A stretch of DNA of 64,000 nt from Providencia rustigianii DSM 4541 (GCF_000156395.1 NZ_GG703817.1:381409-445408); one strand, 5' to 3'. Numbered from the stretch's first letter, positions 9,432-18,951 are shown. Numbers and translations: made by a program. Notes: a model not told the origin generated them from the letters alone.

Positions 9432-10076
9432 ATGGCAAAACCAAAAGAAAATAGCCTACTGGCTCAAGTCGAAGCCATTGCAAAAGGTCTCAGTGAAACT
9501 TTTGCCCCGTTTTGTGAAGTGGTTGTCCATGATTTGAAAAATCCAGAGCGATCTATTTTATCTATTCATAACAATCTATCTGGGCGCAAAGTGGGTGAAC
9601 CCACGACCGAATTAGGATTAGCCAGAATAGCATCCGCTGATTTTCCAAATATTATCGCCAATTATGCAAACCAATTTCCAGATGGCCGTCCGGCAAAAAG
9701 TACGTCGATCGGTATCAAAGATGAAAATGGTCAATACGTTGCAGCACTGTGCTTAAATTTAGATATGACACAGTTTCGCAGTATGCAAAGCATGCTTTCT
9801 CAATTTACCGAAGTTGGTTGCAGCCCAATTAAAGAGCATCTTGAGCCCATTGGTAGTGAAGCTATTCGCAGCCGTATTGATCAGTTTGCCGCCTCTCTTG
9901 CTGCGACGCCACGATCACTAAAAGCGGATGAGCGTGTCGCTCTCATTGAATTACTACGCCGGGAAGGTCTTCTGGATATCAGAAAATCTATGGATACTAT
10001 TGCCCAGCATCTTGGCGTTTCTCGAGCGTCTGTCTATTTATACGCAAAAAAAGATAGCGAGTTTACTAAAAGTTAA
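9432..10076 (+). CDS. YheO-type PAS/HTH transcriptional regulator
   Basis: This 214-residue regulator has an N-terminal YheO-like PAS sensor domain (about residues 10-125, with the PTTELGLARI and STSIGIKDENGQYVAALCLNLD strands). Its C-terminal helix-turn-helix of the HTH_22 type carries the recognition region MDTIAQHLGVSRASVYLYAKK. Relatives include the D-arginine regulator DauR and E. coli YheO, which sense amino-acid-type ligands. The ATG at 9432 was chosen because AAGGGG lies 7 bases upstream; an in-frame ATG at 9426 is too close to it. The gene is 83 bases after the ammonia-lyase gene and probably controls the cluster through the palindrome at 7908-7929. That pairing is inferred. Confidence 0.88.
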   Translation: MAKPKENSLLAQVEAIAKGLSETFAPFCEVVVHDLKNPERSILSIHNNLSGRKVGEPTTELGLARIASADFPNIIANYANQFPDGRPAKSTSIGIKDENGQYVAALCLNLDMTQFRSMQSMLSQFTEVGCSPIKEHLEPIGSEAIRSRIDQFAASLAATPRSLKADERVALIELLRREGLLDIRKSMDTIAQHLGVSRASVYLYAKKDSEFTKS

Positions 10077-10186
10077 CAGGAACGAGGATAGTTATTTTTG
10101 TTGGTATTGATTATCTGTTTTTAGCCATAGCCTTTTAGACAGACTTACTGCATAAATAGCCTATCGTCACAAAACATGGAAATAAA

Positions 10187-11071
10187 ATGACAAATACTGC
10201 GCCTTTACCTCTGTATTATGATTCTTTTGGGAAACCAGAAAACCCTGCCGTTGTACTGATCCCCGGTTTAGGGGGGCATAACATTAGTTGGACCACTGAA
10301 TTTTGCCAACAAATTGCCGATGCGGGGTTCTATATTCTCCGCCCTGATAACCGTGATGCGGGTCTATCACCCCATTTATCTGATTATCCGTCGATTGATA
10401 TTGCTGAACTCTCGAAGAAATTACAGGCTGGAGAGCCAATTGACGTTCCCTATACGTTATTTGATATGGCTGATGACTATATTGCGTTATTAGATAATTT
10501 ATCCATTGAAAAAGCGCATATTGTCGGGCGCTCCATGGGAGGGTTTATCGCTCAAATCATTGCGGCGAAAGCTAACCATCGAGTACTCTCTCTGTGCCCA
10601 ATTATGTCATCTACTGGTAATCCGAACTTACCACCAAGTGAACCTGACGTTATGCAGATGCTCACCAGTTCTGGTGCTGATCCTAAACAAGATTTAGATG
10701 CCTATTTAGCCGGACAAATCGCATTTTATCGTCGAATTGGCTCAACTTGCGTCCCATTTAATGAAGAACATTGCCGCAATTATCTTTTGCAAGCTTTAGC
10801 TCGAAATTATTCTCCTGAAGGAACTAAACGCCAGCTGGTTGCCACTGTAGTGACTGGTGATCTAAGGCCTCACTTACCCAACGTGACCGCACCAACATTA
10901 GTGATCCACGGAGCGGTTGACCCGTTATTCCCAGTTACCTCAGGTCAGGATATTTTTGACAATATTCAAAATGCTGAATTAGAGATTATTGATGGTATGG
11001 GACACGACACACCGCCAGAGTTAAATCCAATCATTGCCGACATGATTATTTCGCATATGCAAGGTTGCTAA
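10187..11071 (+). CDS. Alpha/beta-fold hydrolase
   Basis: This 294-residue alpha/beta hydrolase has the oxyanion-hole segment LIPGLGG near residue 29 and the nucleophile elbow GRSMGG near residue 116. The candidate catalytic Asp is in HGAVDPLFP and the His in DGMGHDTPPE. It has no signal peptide, so it is probably cytosolic. The substrate is unknown; relatives include esterases and lactonases of the DhaA/YnbC-like soluble group. It stands alone after the YheO-type regulator gene, with a 110-base gap, and converges on the Fe-S protein gene downstream, with a hairpin terminator between them. Confidence 0.8.
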   Translation: MTNTAPLPLYYDSFGKPENPAVVLIPGLGGHNISWTTEFCQQIADAGFYILRPDNRDAGLSPHLSDYPSIDIAELSKKLQAGEPIDVPYTLFDMADDYIALLDNLSIEKAHIVGRSMGGFIAQIIAAKANHRVLSLCPIMSSTGNPNLPPSEPDVMQMLTSSGADPKQDLDAYLAGQIAFYRRIGSTCVPFNEEHCRNYLLQALARNYSPEGTKRQLVATVVTGDLRPHLPNVTAPTLVIHGAVDPLFPVTSGQDIFDNIQNAELEIIDGMGHDTPPELNPIIADMIISHMQGC

Positions 11072-11098
11072 GTCTGACTGAGTGCGGATTATTGTAAG

Positions 11099-11118
11099 CG
11101 CTCCTCTAGGAGCGTTTT
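11099..11118 (+). terminator. Rho-independent terminator after hydrolase gene
   Basis: A 6-bp GC-rich stem (CGCTCC / GGAGCG) with a 4-base loop is followed by TTTT, between the convergent hydrolase and Fe-S protein genes. Confidence 0.65.
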
Positions 11119-12055
11119 ACAACCATCCTTGTTTTTGATGTTGGGTACATATAGGACAGATTTTCTTATCCTGCTCCCATGAAAAGAATGGCAATTGGCA
11201 TTTCTGGCAAGTGCTATCATGATAATGATAAATCGTAGGTTCGCTATTTTTTGCAACATGGGGATGTACATGAATAGATTGTGGAAAACAGACCACCTGA
11301 CAACTCATACATCCCGTGCAACGCTTCTCATCCACTTTGAATTGGTGATCTTCAATTTCAATCGCTTGCTCATCGCACACTTTGGCGCAAGCGCCACATA
11401 AAATACAGCTCGCCGCATCTAATTCAATCTGAAACCAACTATCTTCAGGATAGAATTGTTTCCTCGCGTTTAAACCGGTTTTCACCATTCCTTTATCTAG
11501 GGGTTGCAGATCCAGTTTTTGACGAAATAACATTCTACGGCGTCCACTATCTACGGGAGCAGGCTCAGTGATTGTTAATCGCCAGATAGGCTCTTGTAGT
11601 GCTTGTAACTTGAGATTTAAGGCTGCCAACGTAGGCAACCACTTATCCACGAGTGGCTCAGGAATTTGCATTCCACGGATAGCATATTGGCGGTGCCATA
11701 CAATAAGCTCTTCTGTACTGGCTAACGGTTCATCATGGCTAATCACCAAATCACTATCTTGGTAGGTTCGTTCATGTGGAAGAATATTTTCAATCGCATC
11801 GACTGGGCAACTAAATAAACAGTTACCACACTGGTAACAGAGTTGGTCATCAATTTTCGCATCCATAAAACCAAAAGAAATAGCGTCTACCGGACAATTG
11901 GTTGCACAGTTTTCACAGAGGCTATTTTTCAGTCGCTTTCTCACGCACCTATCATTGATAACAGGCTCAGGAGGAAGATCTAAATGGATAAAACGACGCA
12001 TAACTCTTTTCCCAATCACATCGGATATTAGTTTATTTAATTCAACTCTAATCAA
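11117..12055 (-). CDS. Multi-cluster 4Fe-4S ferredoxin-type protein with C-terminal zinc ribbon
   Basis: This 312-residue protein carries four cysteine clusters. The first is CENCATNCP, with an extra Cys 11 residues before it. The second is CYQCGNCLFSCP, the third CILCGACAKVC and the fourth CTGCMSCQVVC. The last three have the regular CxxCxxCxxxC spacing of 4Fe-4S ferredoxin domains; the first lacks one regular Cys and may use the upstream one. The C-terminus has a separate CQKC...CPIC pair typical of a zinc ribbon. There is no signal peptide or membrane segment. It looks like an electron-transfer subunit, but no redox enzyme partner is adjacent. I do not recognise the exact family. Confidence 0.75.
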   Translation of the reverse strand: MIRVELNKLISDVIGKRVMRRFIHLDLPPEPVINDRCVRKRLKNSLCENCATNCPVDAISFGFMDAKIDDQLCYQCGNCLFSCPVDAIENILPHERTYQDSDLVISHDEPLASTEELIVWHRQYAIRGMQIPEPLVDKWLPTLAALNLKLQALQEPIWRLTITEPAPVDSGRRRMLFRQKLDLQPLDKGMVKTGLNARKQFYPEDSWFQIELDAASCILCGACAKVCDEQAIEIEDHQFKVDEKRCTGCMSCQVVCFPQSIHVHPHVAKNSEPTIYHYHDSTCQKCQLPFFSWEQDKKICPICTQHQKQGWL

Positions 12056-12224
12056 TATAGTAGCGAATTTATTTATAAATAAAACAATATGACAAAATCT
12101 GCATATTTTATGGCGTATACTATATCAATTCATATTATTTGATAATCAAGTAACTGTTTTTGATCTGGCGTAAATCTACAGATGCCAAATGATTTTTCCT
12201 GCAATTCCCAACAAAGGTTTGTAT

Positions 12225-13382
12225 ATGAATAATTTTGAGTTTTACAATCCAACCCGTATCGTTTTTGGTGAAGGCAAAATTGGCGAACTAGATCGCTTAG
12301 TTCCTACAAATGCAAAAGTTTTAGTGCTGTTTGGTGGCGAAAGTGCTCGAAAAAATGGCACTCTTGATGAAGTCACGGATGCATTAAAAAGTCGCCAAGT
12401 TGGCTATTTTGGTGGGATCGAAGCAAATCCACGTTATGAAACATTAATCAAAGCTGTCGCCCTAATTGAAAATGAAGGCTATGATTTTTTGCTTGCTGTC
12501 GGTGGCGGTTCAGTGATTGATGGAACCAAGTTTATTGCGGCTGCGGTGAATTATCCCGGGGATAAATGGGAAGTTGTGACCAGCGGTGGATCAACCATTA
12601 AAACTGCCCTTCCTTTTGGTACCGTACTCACCTTGCCTGCGACCGGTTCTGAAATGAATAAAGGCTCAGTGATCACCCGCGAAGAACTGCATTCTAAACT
12701 GGCGTTTATGAGTGACAAAGTATTTCCACAATTTTCTATTTTAGACCCTGTTAAAACATACACTTTGCCCCCTCGTCAAATCAGTAATGGGGTTGTAGAT
12801 GCATTCGTGCATGTTATCGAGCAATATTTGACCTACCCGGTCAATGCCAATGTTCAAGATGCGTTTGCTGAAGGCTTACTAAAAACCTTAATTGAAATTG
12901 GTCCTAAAGCGCTGGAAAACCCAACGGATTATGATGTCCGAGCCAATTTAATGTGGACCGCTACGTTAGCATTAAACGGTTTAATCGGTGTTGGTGTTCC
13001 CCAAGACTGGGCTACACATATGTTAGGACACGAAATTACCGTGCTATACGGATTAGACCACGCCCAAACTTTAGCAATCATATTGCCTTCCATGATGCAT
13101 GAAAAACTAGCGCAAAAGCAGGCTAAAATGGCGCAATACGCTGAGCGAGTTTGGGGTATTCATGACGGTAGCGAGAAAGAAAAAGCGTTAAAATCTATTG
13201 AGTTAACTCGCCAATTTTTTGAATCAATGCAAGTTAAAACGCGTTTCAAAGATTATCAATTAACCCAAGATGTTGTTGAACCATTAGTCGACAGCTTAGT
13301 GGCCCATAATATGGTGACATTAGGTGAGCATGGGGATATTACACCGGAAGTTAGCCGTCGCATCTTTATCGCATCATTATAA
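12225..13382 (+). CDS. yqhD: NADPH-dependent aldehyde reductase / iron-type alcohol dehydrogenase (YqhD)
   Basis: This 385-residue group III metal-dependent alcohol dehydrogenase is closely similar to E. coli YqhD (387 residues) along its whole length. YqhD reduces short-chain aldehydes, including lipid-peroxidation products and glyoxals, with NADPH. Visible features are the dinucleotide-binding AVGGGSVIDGTKF, the metal-site Asp and His in NGVVDAFVHVIEQY, and further His residues in MLGHEITVLYGLDHAQTLA. The ATG at 12225 is chosen over one at 12189 because AAAGG lies 7 bases upstream and the protein then starts MNNFEFYNPTRI as in YqhD. The AraC-type activator YqhC is not adjacent, unlike in E. 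coli. Confidence 0.95.
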   Translation: MNNFEFYNPTRIVFGEGKIGELDRLVPTNAKVLVLFGGESARKNGTLDEVTDALKSRQVGYFGGIEANPRYETLIKAVALIENEGYDFLLAVGGGSVIDGTKFIAAAVNYPGDKWEVVTSGGSTIKTALPFGTVLTLPATGSEMNKGSVITREELHSKLAFMSDKVFPQFSILDPVKTYTLPPRQISNGVVDAFVHVIEQYLTYPVNANVQDAFAEGLLKTLIEIGPKALENPTDYDVRANLMWTATLALNGLIGVGVPQDWATHMLGHEITVLYGLDHAQTLAIILPSMMHEKLAQKQAKMAQYAERVWGIHDGSEKEKALKSIELTRQFFESMQVKTRFKDYQLTQDVVEPLVDSLVAHNMVTLGEHGDITPEVSRRIFIASL

Positions 13383-13708
13383 TTTGTTGAGATATTGACC
13401 CAGTATAAGAGCGCAATTTATTGCGCTCTTTGTCTATTAATAATTTAAGATGGCTCTATTTTAATTAATTAGAATAATTGATTTATTTTTTAGACAGTTA
13501 TGTTAGCAGCAGATAACTCTGCTAAAGATTAAAGCTCGATTCATAGCCAGATCATTGATTGGCAATGGCACAATAGCCTACTCAAAATATTGTTTTAGTT
13601 TTCACTTCCTACAAGCCATTTATTAGCGTACTAATTTTATGTATTTTATATAACTGATTTGCATAAAACATGTGTATAACAAAAATATTGTCTTCTAGGT
13701 CGTGAGTC
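13383..13708. other. Intergenic region between yqhD and ydeE-like gene
   Basis: This 326-base AT-rich stretch holds the yqhD terminator and, presumably, the promoter of the downstream MFS gene. No supported ORF or further repeat was seen. Confidence 0.6.
13407..13431 (+). terminator. Rho-independent terminator after yqhD
   Basis: A 10-bp perfect stem, AAGAGCGCAA / TTGCGCTCTT, with a TTTA loop lies 25 bases after the yqhD stop. Confidence 0.75.
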
Positions 13709-14896
13709 ATGTTGTCTAAATCTAATATCTCCAATACAGCGCTGTTAGTTTCCTCACTTCTCCTCACTATTGGGCGCGGTGCAACTTTACCATTTATGGC
13801 GATTTACCTCACAAGGCAGTACCACATGGCAATCGACATTGTGGGTATTGCCATGACAATCGCGTTAACGGTTGGTGTACTCTTTAGTATGGGGTTCGGA
13901 ATACTCGCAGACCGTATAGATAAAAAACGCTGCATGTTAATTGCGGTCATTGCATTTATTTGTGGTTTTATCGCCATTCCATTGATGAATAGCGCACTAT
14001 TGGTAACCGTTTTTTTCTCATTAATAAACTGTTCTTATTCTGTATTTTCTACCGTCTTAAAAGGCTATTTTGCGGATACACTCTCCTTAGCCCTTAAAAC
14101 CAAAGTATTTTCCCTTAATTACACGTTTATTAATATTGGATGGACAGTTGGCCCACCCATCGGCACTTGGTTGCTGATGTACAGCGTTAATTTACCGTTT
14201 TGGCTCGCGGCCATTTCTGCAGCTGCGCCTATCTTTTTTATTCAACGCTTCGTTCAAAGTACGAGACCGGCCAGTTATGTCGATGGTCAACCACGGGTAT
14301 GGAACCCAAAAGCGATGCTACACGACCGTGCATTAGCGTGGTTTATTCTCTCCACATTCCTCGGTTCATTGGTATTCGGTTCATTCATGACATGGATCTC
14401 CCAATATATTATTACCGTTGCGAATAGCGATTTTGCTCAAGCTGTTATTGGGGTGATTTTACCGGTGAATGCGATTGTTGTTGTTTCTTTGCAATATACG
14501 GTTGGTAAGCGAATTACGCCTGAAAATTTAAGGCGACTAATGACCATAGGCAGTATGTTCTTTGTTGCTGGTTTAGCGGTATTTATGGGGGCTGGAAACA
14601 ATCTCTATCTATGGGCACTGGGCTCGTTTATTTTCACCCTCGGTGAGCTTATTTACGCCCCGGGAGAATATATGCTGATTGATAGCATTGCTCCCGAAGG
14701 CATGAAATCGAGCTATTTCTCAGCACAAGCACTGGGGTTATTGGGAGGTGCATTTAACCCAATGATGACAGGATTCGTGCTAACCGAACTACCGGCTTAT
14801 TCCATCTTTATTATTCTGATGGTTGTGACGGTACTGGCTTGGCTGAGTATGTTGAATGGCATGAGGATAAAAAATAATCAAACCTTGGCTATCTAA
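13709..14896 (+). CDS. ydeE: MFS efflux transporter, YdeE-like
   Basis: This 395-residue twelve-helix major facilitator transporter aligns along its length with E. coli YdeE, an inner-membrane exporter implicated in dipeptide efflux. The N-terminal helix SLLLTIGRGATLPFMAIYL is almost identical, as are GFGILADRIDKKR (the motif A loop between helices 2 and 3) and the EIYAPGEYML-type segment in helix 9-10 (here ELIYAPGEYMLID). It is a monocistronic plus-strand gene with a hairpin after it. The substrate is inferred from the homologue only. Confidence 0.9.
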   Translation: MLSKSNISNTALLVSSLLLTIGRGATLPFMAIYLTRQYHMAIDIVGIAMTIALTVGVLFSMGFGILADRIDKKRCMLIAVIAFICGFIAIPLMNSALLVTVFFSLINCSYSVFSTVLKGYFADTLSLALKTKVFSLNYTFINIGWTVGPPIGTWLLMYSVNLPFWLAAISAAAPIFFIQRFVQSTRPASYVDGQPRVWNPKAMLHDRALAWFILSTFLGSLVFGSFMTWISQYIITVANSDFAQAVIGVILPVNAIVVVSLQYTVGKRITPENLRRLMTIGSMFFVAGLAVFMGAGNNLYLWALGSFIFTLGELIYAPGEYMLIDSIAPEGMKSSYFSAQALGLLGGAFNPMMTGFVLTELPAYSIFIILMVVTVLAWLSMLNGMRIKNNQTLAI

Positions 14897-14900
14897 AAGA

Positions 14901-14935
14901 AATCCCGCTAATGATACCCTCCTTAGCGGGATTCT
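14901..14935 (+). terminator. Hairpin terminator after ydeE-like gene
   Basis: An 11-bp stem, AATCCCGCTAA / TTAGCGGGATT, separated by 11 bases lies 4 bases after the stop codon. The U-tract after it is weak. Confidence 0.6.
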
Positions 14936-15030
14936 CTGGTAACTACTTTCTTTTTCCAGATTGAAAAATCATTTTATGCGAACTTTTTAAGACCTACATG
15001 GTGGTCTATAACGCTTCCAACGTTTTACGT

Positions 15031-16215
15031 TTAATGGCAAACACAGACAACGTTGAGTTCCTGGTCGGGTCGATTTTTCTTACGAATGATAAGCAAAATA
15101 ACCATGCTACCCATCAATGCTAATAAGGTTCCCGTGAAGCTAATAACGGTATAACTATATCCATGGGATAAAATACCCGCCCCAACGGCAGCACCAATGG
15201 CATTTCCAAGATTAAAAGCACCAATATTAACAGAGGATGCCAGTGCTTGCGCCCCAACAGCCGCATTCATCACTAAGATTTGAATCGGTGGTACTAATGC
15301 AAAACTACAAATACTCCAGAATAATAAACCTAATGTTGCGCCTAATGTATTAACCGCAATAAACGGAAATAGCACCATACTGCTCGCCAACAATAGAAAT
15401 AATAACATTAATGTAGGGTATAAGGATTTATCTGCAAAATATCCGCCAAGATAATTACCAATACTAAATCCAACACCAATGACCACTAACATAATAGTTA
15501 TTGTTTGGTCAGACGCATTAATAAAGTGCATCAGCATCGGTGTAATAAATGTATATAAGGTAAACATTGCACTTGCCCCTAATACTGTAGACAGCATGCC
15601 GAGCATCACTAATGGACGTTTTAAAATACGCAGTTCATTTTTTACATTCACAGTACTGCCTTGAAGATGACTAGGAATTGCAAAAATTAAACTCACAATC
15701 GTCACCAGCCCTAATGCTGAAATCGCATAAAAAGCCTCTCGCCAGCCTATTAACTGAGTTAATTTGGTCACTAAAGGTACCCCTCCAATTCCCGCAATAG
15801 TTAGTCCCATAAACATGGCAGCAATCGCACTGGCTTGTTTTCCCGGGGGGACCACACTGGCAGCGACTATTGCACCTAGCCCAAAGAAAGCACCATGATT
15901 TAAGCTTGTAATTAGCCTAGAAAGTGACAGTGTCACTAAGTCAGGCGATAGCCCAGAAAGAAAATTACCCACTGTAAATATTGACATTAAAAACACTAAA
16001 GCTACTTTTGGGCGCTTACTGACCAGCAACAATGTCATTATAGGCGCACCAATCATCACCCCAAGCGCATAAATCACAACCACGGCACCGACAGAAGGAA
16101 TATCTTCCTGAATATTTTCAGCAATATACGGTATCATTCCCATTGGTGAAAACTCAGTGACACCAATAGCAAATGCCCCGATTGATAATGCAATAAGCGC
16201 AGTATTTATTCTCAT
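15031..16215 (-). CDS. ydhP: MFS transporter, YdhP/AraJ-like
   Basis: This 394-residue DHA1-type major facilitator protein is closely similar to E. coli YdhP. It has the N-terminal helix ALSIGAFAIGVTEFSPMGMIPYIA and the helix 4-5 segment LITSLNHGAFFGLGAIVAASVVPPGKQASA, both nearly identical to YdhP. GVGFSIGNYLGGYFADKS and SSVNIGAFNLGNAIGAAVGAG are also conserved. AGGA lies 7 bases before the ATG. It is divergent from a LysR gene (start at 16324), a usual arrangement for a LysR-controlled exporter. Its physiological substrate is not known. Confidence 0.9.
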   Translation of the reverse strand: MRINTALIALSIGAFAIGVTEFSPMGMIPYIAENIQEDIPSVGAVVVIYALGVMIGAPIMTLLLVSKRPKVALVFLMSIFTVGNFLSGLSPDLVTLSLSRLITSLNHGAFFGLGAIVAASVVPPGKQASAIAAMFMGLTIAGIGGVPLVTKLTQLIGWREAFYAISALGLVTIVSLIFAIPSHLQGSTVNVKNELRILKRPLVMLGMLSTVLGASAMFTLYTFITPMLMHFINASDQTITIMLVVIGVGFSIGNYLGGYFADKSLYPTLMLLFLLLASSMVLFPFIAVNTLGATLGLLFWSICSFALVPPIQILVMNAAVGAQALASSVNIGAFNLGNAIGAAVGAGILSHGYSYTVISFTGTLLALMGSMVILLIIRKKNRPDQELNVVCVCH

Positions 16216-16323
16216 TTTAAGATCCTAATAAAGCCATCCAAATTGACCGACGGCAATTTTTCCATATTGAATGGCGTAGAAAAACCCGTTAAGGTGGGAA
16301 TAACTTTTGCGAGAATTGCAACA

Positions 16324-17223
16324 ATGAAAATTACTTTAGATGAGTTACAAACCTTTATTAGTGTGGTCGACAGCGGGTCAATCACTCGTGCTGCTGAACA
16401 ACAATGTATGACTGTATCCACGGTAAGTAGAGCGCTATTGCGATTAGAAGAAAAAGTTAAAACCACATTACTCTATCGCACCACACGCTCGATTAAATTG
16501 AGTGAAGAAGGCATTGCATTCTTGCAAAAAGCGCGAGAAATCGTCAATTTAGCCCAAGAAGCTGAAGATTTGCTTTCAGCCAGGCAATCTATCCCATCAG
16601 GTAAATTACGAATTGACGCCTCCACCCCTTTCTTGACCCATGTTATCGCCCCTCTAATTCCTCTATTTTATGAGCGATATCCTCAAGTTGAGTTAGAGAT
16701 CAATAATAATGAAGGCATTACTAACTTATTAGAAAAAAAGACCGATGTCGCTTTTAGGATCGGAACATTGAAGGATTCGTCCCTAAGCGCTACGTTACTT
16801 GGCTATAGCCAAAAAAGGCTCGTAGCAAGCCCTACTTATCTCGAGAAATATGGTACTCCTCAAAATATCGAGGATCTAAACAAACATTGCCTGCTCGGGT
16901 TTACAACACCGGAATCATTGAATTATTGGCCAATAGAAGATTCTAGTGGCAACTTATTGAAAATTCATCCGAATATTGCGGGCGCTAGCGGTGAAGTTTT
17001 GTACCACTTAGCATTACAAGGCACTGGAATTTTATGTTCCGCTGACTTTGTGACTTTAGATGCCTTTGCCAGTGGCCGCCTCGTCCAAGTTCTTGAACAT
17101 AAAACTATCTCGATGAAACAGCCAATCAATGCGGTTTATTATCGAAATCAGGCAGTTTCCCCTCGCCTAAGCTGCTTTATTGATTTTATCAAAAAACATA
17201 CAACCAAAATCGAACCCAGCTAA
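16324..17223 (+). CDS. LysR-family transcriptional regulator divergent from ydhP-like gene
   Basis: This 299-residue LysR regulator starts MKITLDELQTFISVV. The winged helix-turn-helix covers residues 1-60 (GSITRAAEQQ...VSRALLRLEEK...LLYRTTRSIKLSEEG), followed by a periplasmic-binding-like effector domain that starts near residue 90 (GKLRIDAS). The ATG at 16324 was preferred over one at 16243 because it matches the family start, although no strong Shine-Dalgarno is visible. It resembles the YafC/DmlR-like subgroup. Its 108-base divergent spacer with the YdhP-type exporter implies that it controls that gene and itself. Confidence 0.85.
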   Translation: MKITLDELQTFISVVDSGSITRAAEQQCMTVSTVSRALLRLEEKVKTTLLYRTTRSIKLSEEGIAFLQKAREIVNLAQEAEDLLSARQSIPSGKLRIDASTPFLTHVIAPLIPLFYERYPQVELEINNNEGITNLLEKKTDVAFRIGTLKDSSLSATLLGYSQKRLVASPTYLEKYGTPQNIEDLNKHCLLGFTTPESLNYWPIEDSSGNLLKIHPNIAGASGEVLYHLALQGTGILCSADFVTLDAFASGRLVQVLEHKTISMKQPINAVYYRNQAVSPRLSCFIDFIKKHTTKIEPS

Positions 17224-18062
17224 TCCTTAGTTGGGCGTTTTCTAAACCCACTGAGTGTGATCCCAGTTTGTCGTTTGAAATAACGGCACAAATAGGAGGT
17301 ATCTTCAAAATTAAGCTCATTGGCGATGCCTTGAATAGATAAGGTACCTAAATCCAGCAATGCTTTGATCTCTAAAACAACCTGCCTATCAATTAATGCT
17401 TTAGGCGGGTCTTTAAAGAAATCTTTTGTAATCTGAGATAAGTAAAATGGCGTAATAGACAGCTGTTTAGCGTAAAATTTAACGTCTCGATGTGTTTTGC
17501 AATGCTTTGTAATCAAATCCCAAAATCGCCAACATAATTGCGATTTGCGGCTACGATCTTCCTGTAAATCAATATTTGACTGTTCAACTTGATTCGCTAT
17601 TTCTAAGAAAAAATTTTGCAAATGATGACGTAATTGCAGTTTGCTAAACTCACTTTGTTGTTGAAGATAATAAAGCAGAAGTTGATGCCAATGTGTAAAC
17701 AGCGTTGATTGCAGTTGTGTCATGGGTAAAACAGGATAAATATTAAAGAATGCAAATAATGGATTCGGTAAAACAAAAGCCACATCGGCTGCAAATCTTT
17801 TATCTAGCATAATGTAGTCAATTGAAAAATTTTTAGATTTTTTCTTTAACATTAAAAATGTATCGTCATACAACACTAAAATGTCATTTTTACGTACTAG
17901 ATATTGTTTAAAATTAATATTAAAAACACCTCGCCCCTGCCGACAAACACACAGAGTGACATAATCCGTAGACAATAATGTATCCTGCTTTTTGTCTAAA
18001 TTTGTTATTCCTGCACTAACGATATCTTGCCAATGATACTGGTGGTTTTTTAAATTTCGCAT
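17220..18062 (-). CDS. AraC-family transcriptional regulator
   Basis: This 280-residue regulator has an N-terminal cupin-like sensing region and a C-terminal AraC double helix-turn-helix (about the last 100 residues). The latter contains FYAKQLSITPFYLSQITKDFF and GIANELNFEDTSYLCRYFKRQTGITLSGFRK. The start at 18062 is chosen because AGGA lies 7 bases upstream; in-frame ATG codons further up (18098, 18068) lack that. Its stop overlaps the end of the convergent LysR gene by 4 bases. It is divergent from a GNAT acetyltransferase gene that it may control. The effector is unknown. Confidence 0.85.
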   Translation of the reverse strand: MRNLKNHQYHWQDIVSAGITNLDKKQDTLLSTDYVTLCVCRQGRGVFNINFKQYLVRKNDILVLYDDTFLMLKKKSKNFSIDYIMLDKRFAADVAFVLPNPLFAFFNIYPVLPMTQLQSTLFTHWHQLLLYYLQQQSEFSKLQLRHHLQNFFLEIANQVEQSNIDLQEDRSRKSQLCWRFWDLITKHCKTHRDVKFYAKQLSITPFYLSQITKDFFKDPPKALIDRQVVLEIKALLDLGTLSIQGIANELNFEDTSYLCRYFKRQTGITLSGFRKRPTKD

Positions 18063-18203
18063 ACTCATATCCTGATATTTTCCATCGCATCCTAACATAA
18101 GTTGTCAAAAGTACCCAAAATGATCGATTTTTGCGCTTATAAAACATAAATAAATACCTAAAATAAGTACCATTCTATAATGCACAAAATACAAAGGTAA
18201 AAA

Positions 18204-18752
18204 ATGGTGTTATATACAGAACGATTAATATTGCGTCCTTGGCAACTCACTGATGCGGAAGATCTCTATCATTACGCAAAAGATGAACGTATTGGCCCTA
18301 TTGCGGGATGGCCTCCTCATCAAAGTGTTGAAGAAAGTACTGAAATTATTAAAACAATTTTTATGCGCGACAATGTATTCGCCGTGGCATTAAAAGAAAA
18401 TAATAGAGCTATCGGGCTCATTGGCTTATCAATTGGAAAACAGAGTAATTTCCCTATTGGTGATAATGATGCTGAATTAAGTTATTGGATTGGAGTCCCT
18501 TTTTGGGGGCAAGGTTTAATTCCTGAAGCGATTCAAGAAATTATGCGCCACGGTTTTAAAAATATAAAACTCGATAACTTATGGTGTGGCTATTTTCAAG
18601 GCAATCAGCAATCAAAAATTGCACAAGAAAAATGCGGTTTTAAATATCATTCAACGTTAAAACCTCAATTTATTGAGTTGATTGGTGAAACTAAAACCGA
18701 AGAAATTAGCCGTATTAGTTACAATGAATGGATTAATTTTATTAAAAAATAA
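18204..18752 (+). CDS. GNAT acetyltransferase, RimJ/RimL type
   Basis: This 182-residue GNAT N-acetyltransferase begins with the RimJ/RimL-like signature MVLYTERLILRPWQLTDAEDLYHY. It carries the acetyl-CoA loop region in ELSYWIGVPFWGQGLIPEAIQEIM (Q/G-x-G-x-x/A variant) and the C-terminal NLWCGYFQGNQQSKIAQEKCGFKYH. Relatives acetylate protein N-termini, antibiotics or small molecules, and the acceptor cannot be told here. It is divergent from the AraC gene and followed by a strong terminator. Confidence 0.85.
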   Translation: MVLYTERLILRPWQLTDAEDLYHYAKDERIGPIAGWPPHQSVEESTEIIKTIFMRDNVFAVALKENNRAIGLIGLSIGKQSNFPIGDNDAELSYWIGVPFWGQGLIPEAIQEIMRHGFKNIKLDNLWCGYFQGNQQSKIAQEKCGFKYHSTLKPQFIELIGETKTEEISRISYNEWINFIKK

Positions 18753-18760
18753 TTACTGAG

Positions 18761-18791
18761 ACGCTATCGTTTTTTAGATGGCGTTTTTTTT
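18761..18791 (+). terminator. Strong rho-independent terminator
   Basis: An 8-bp stem, ACGCTATC / GATGGCGT (one G-U pair), is followed directly by eight T residues, 9 bases after the acetyltransferase stop. Confidence 0.85.
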
Positions 18792-18951
18792 GGAGGATAA
18801 TTTATTGGTAGTTTTCCCCGCCTTGCTGATCAATTTGTAACAATCTGCTGCAATTTTATGAAAAGATCCCACAGCCTGCATCCATCAATGCTATGATTTC
18901 CTGACACTTATAAACAACACATCATATTATAAAAATAACCAAGGTAAACAC

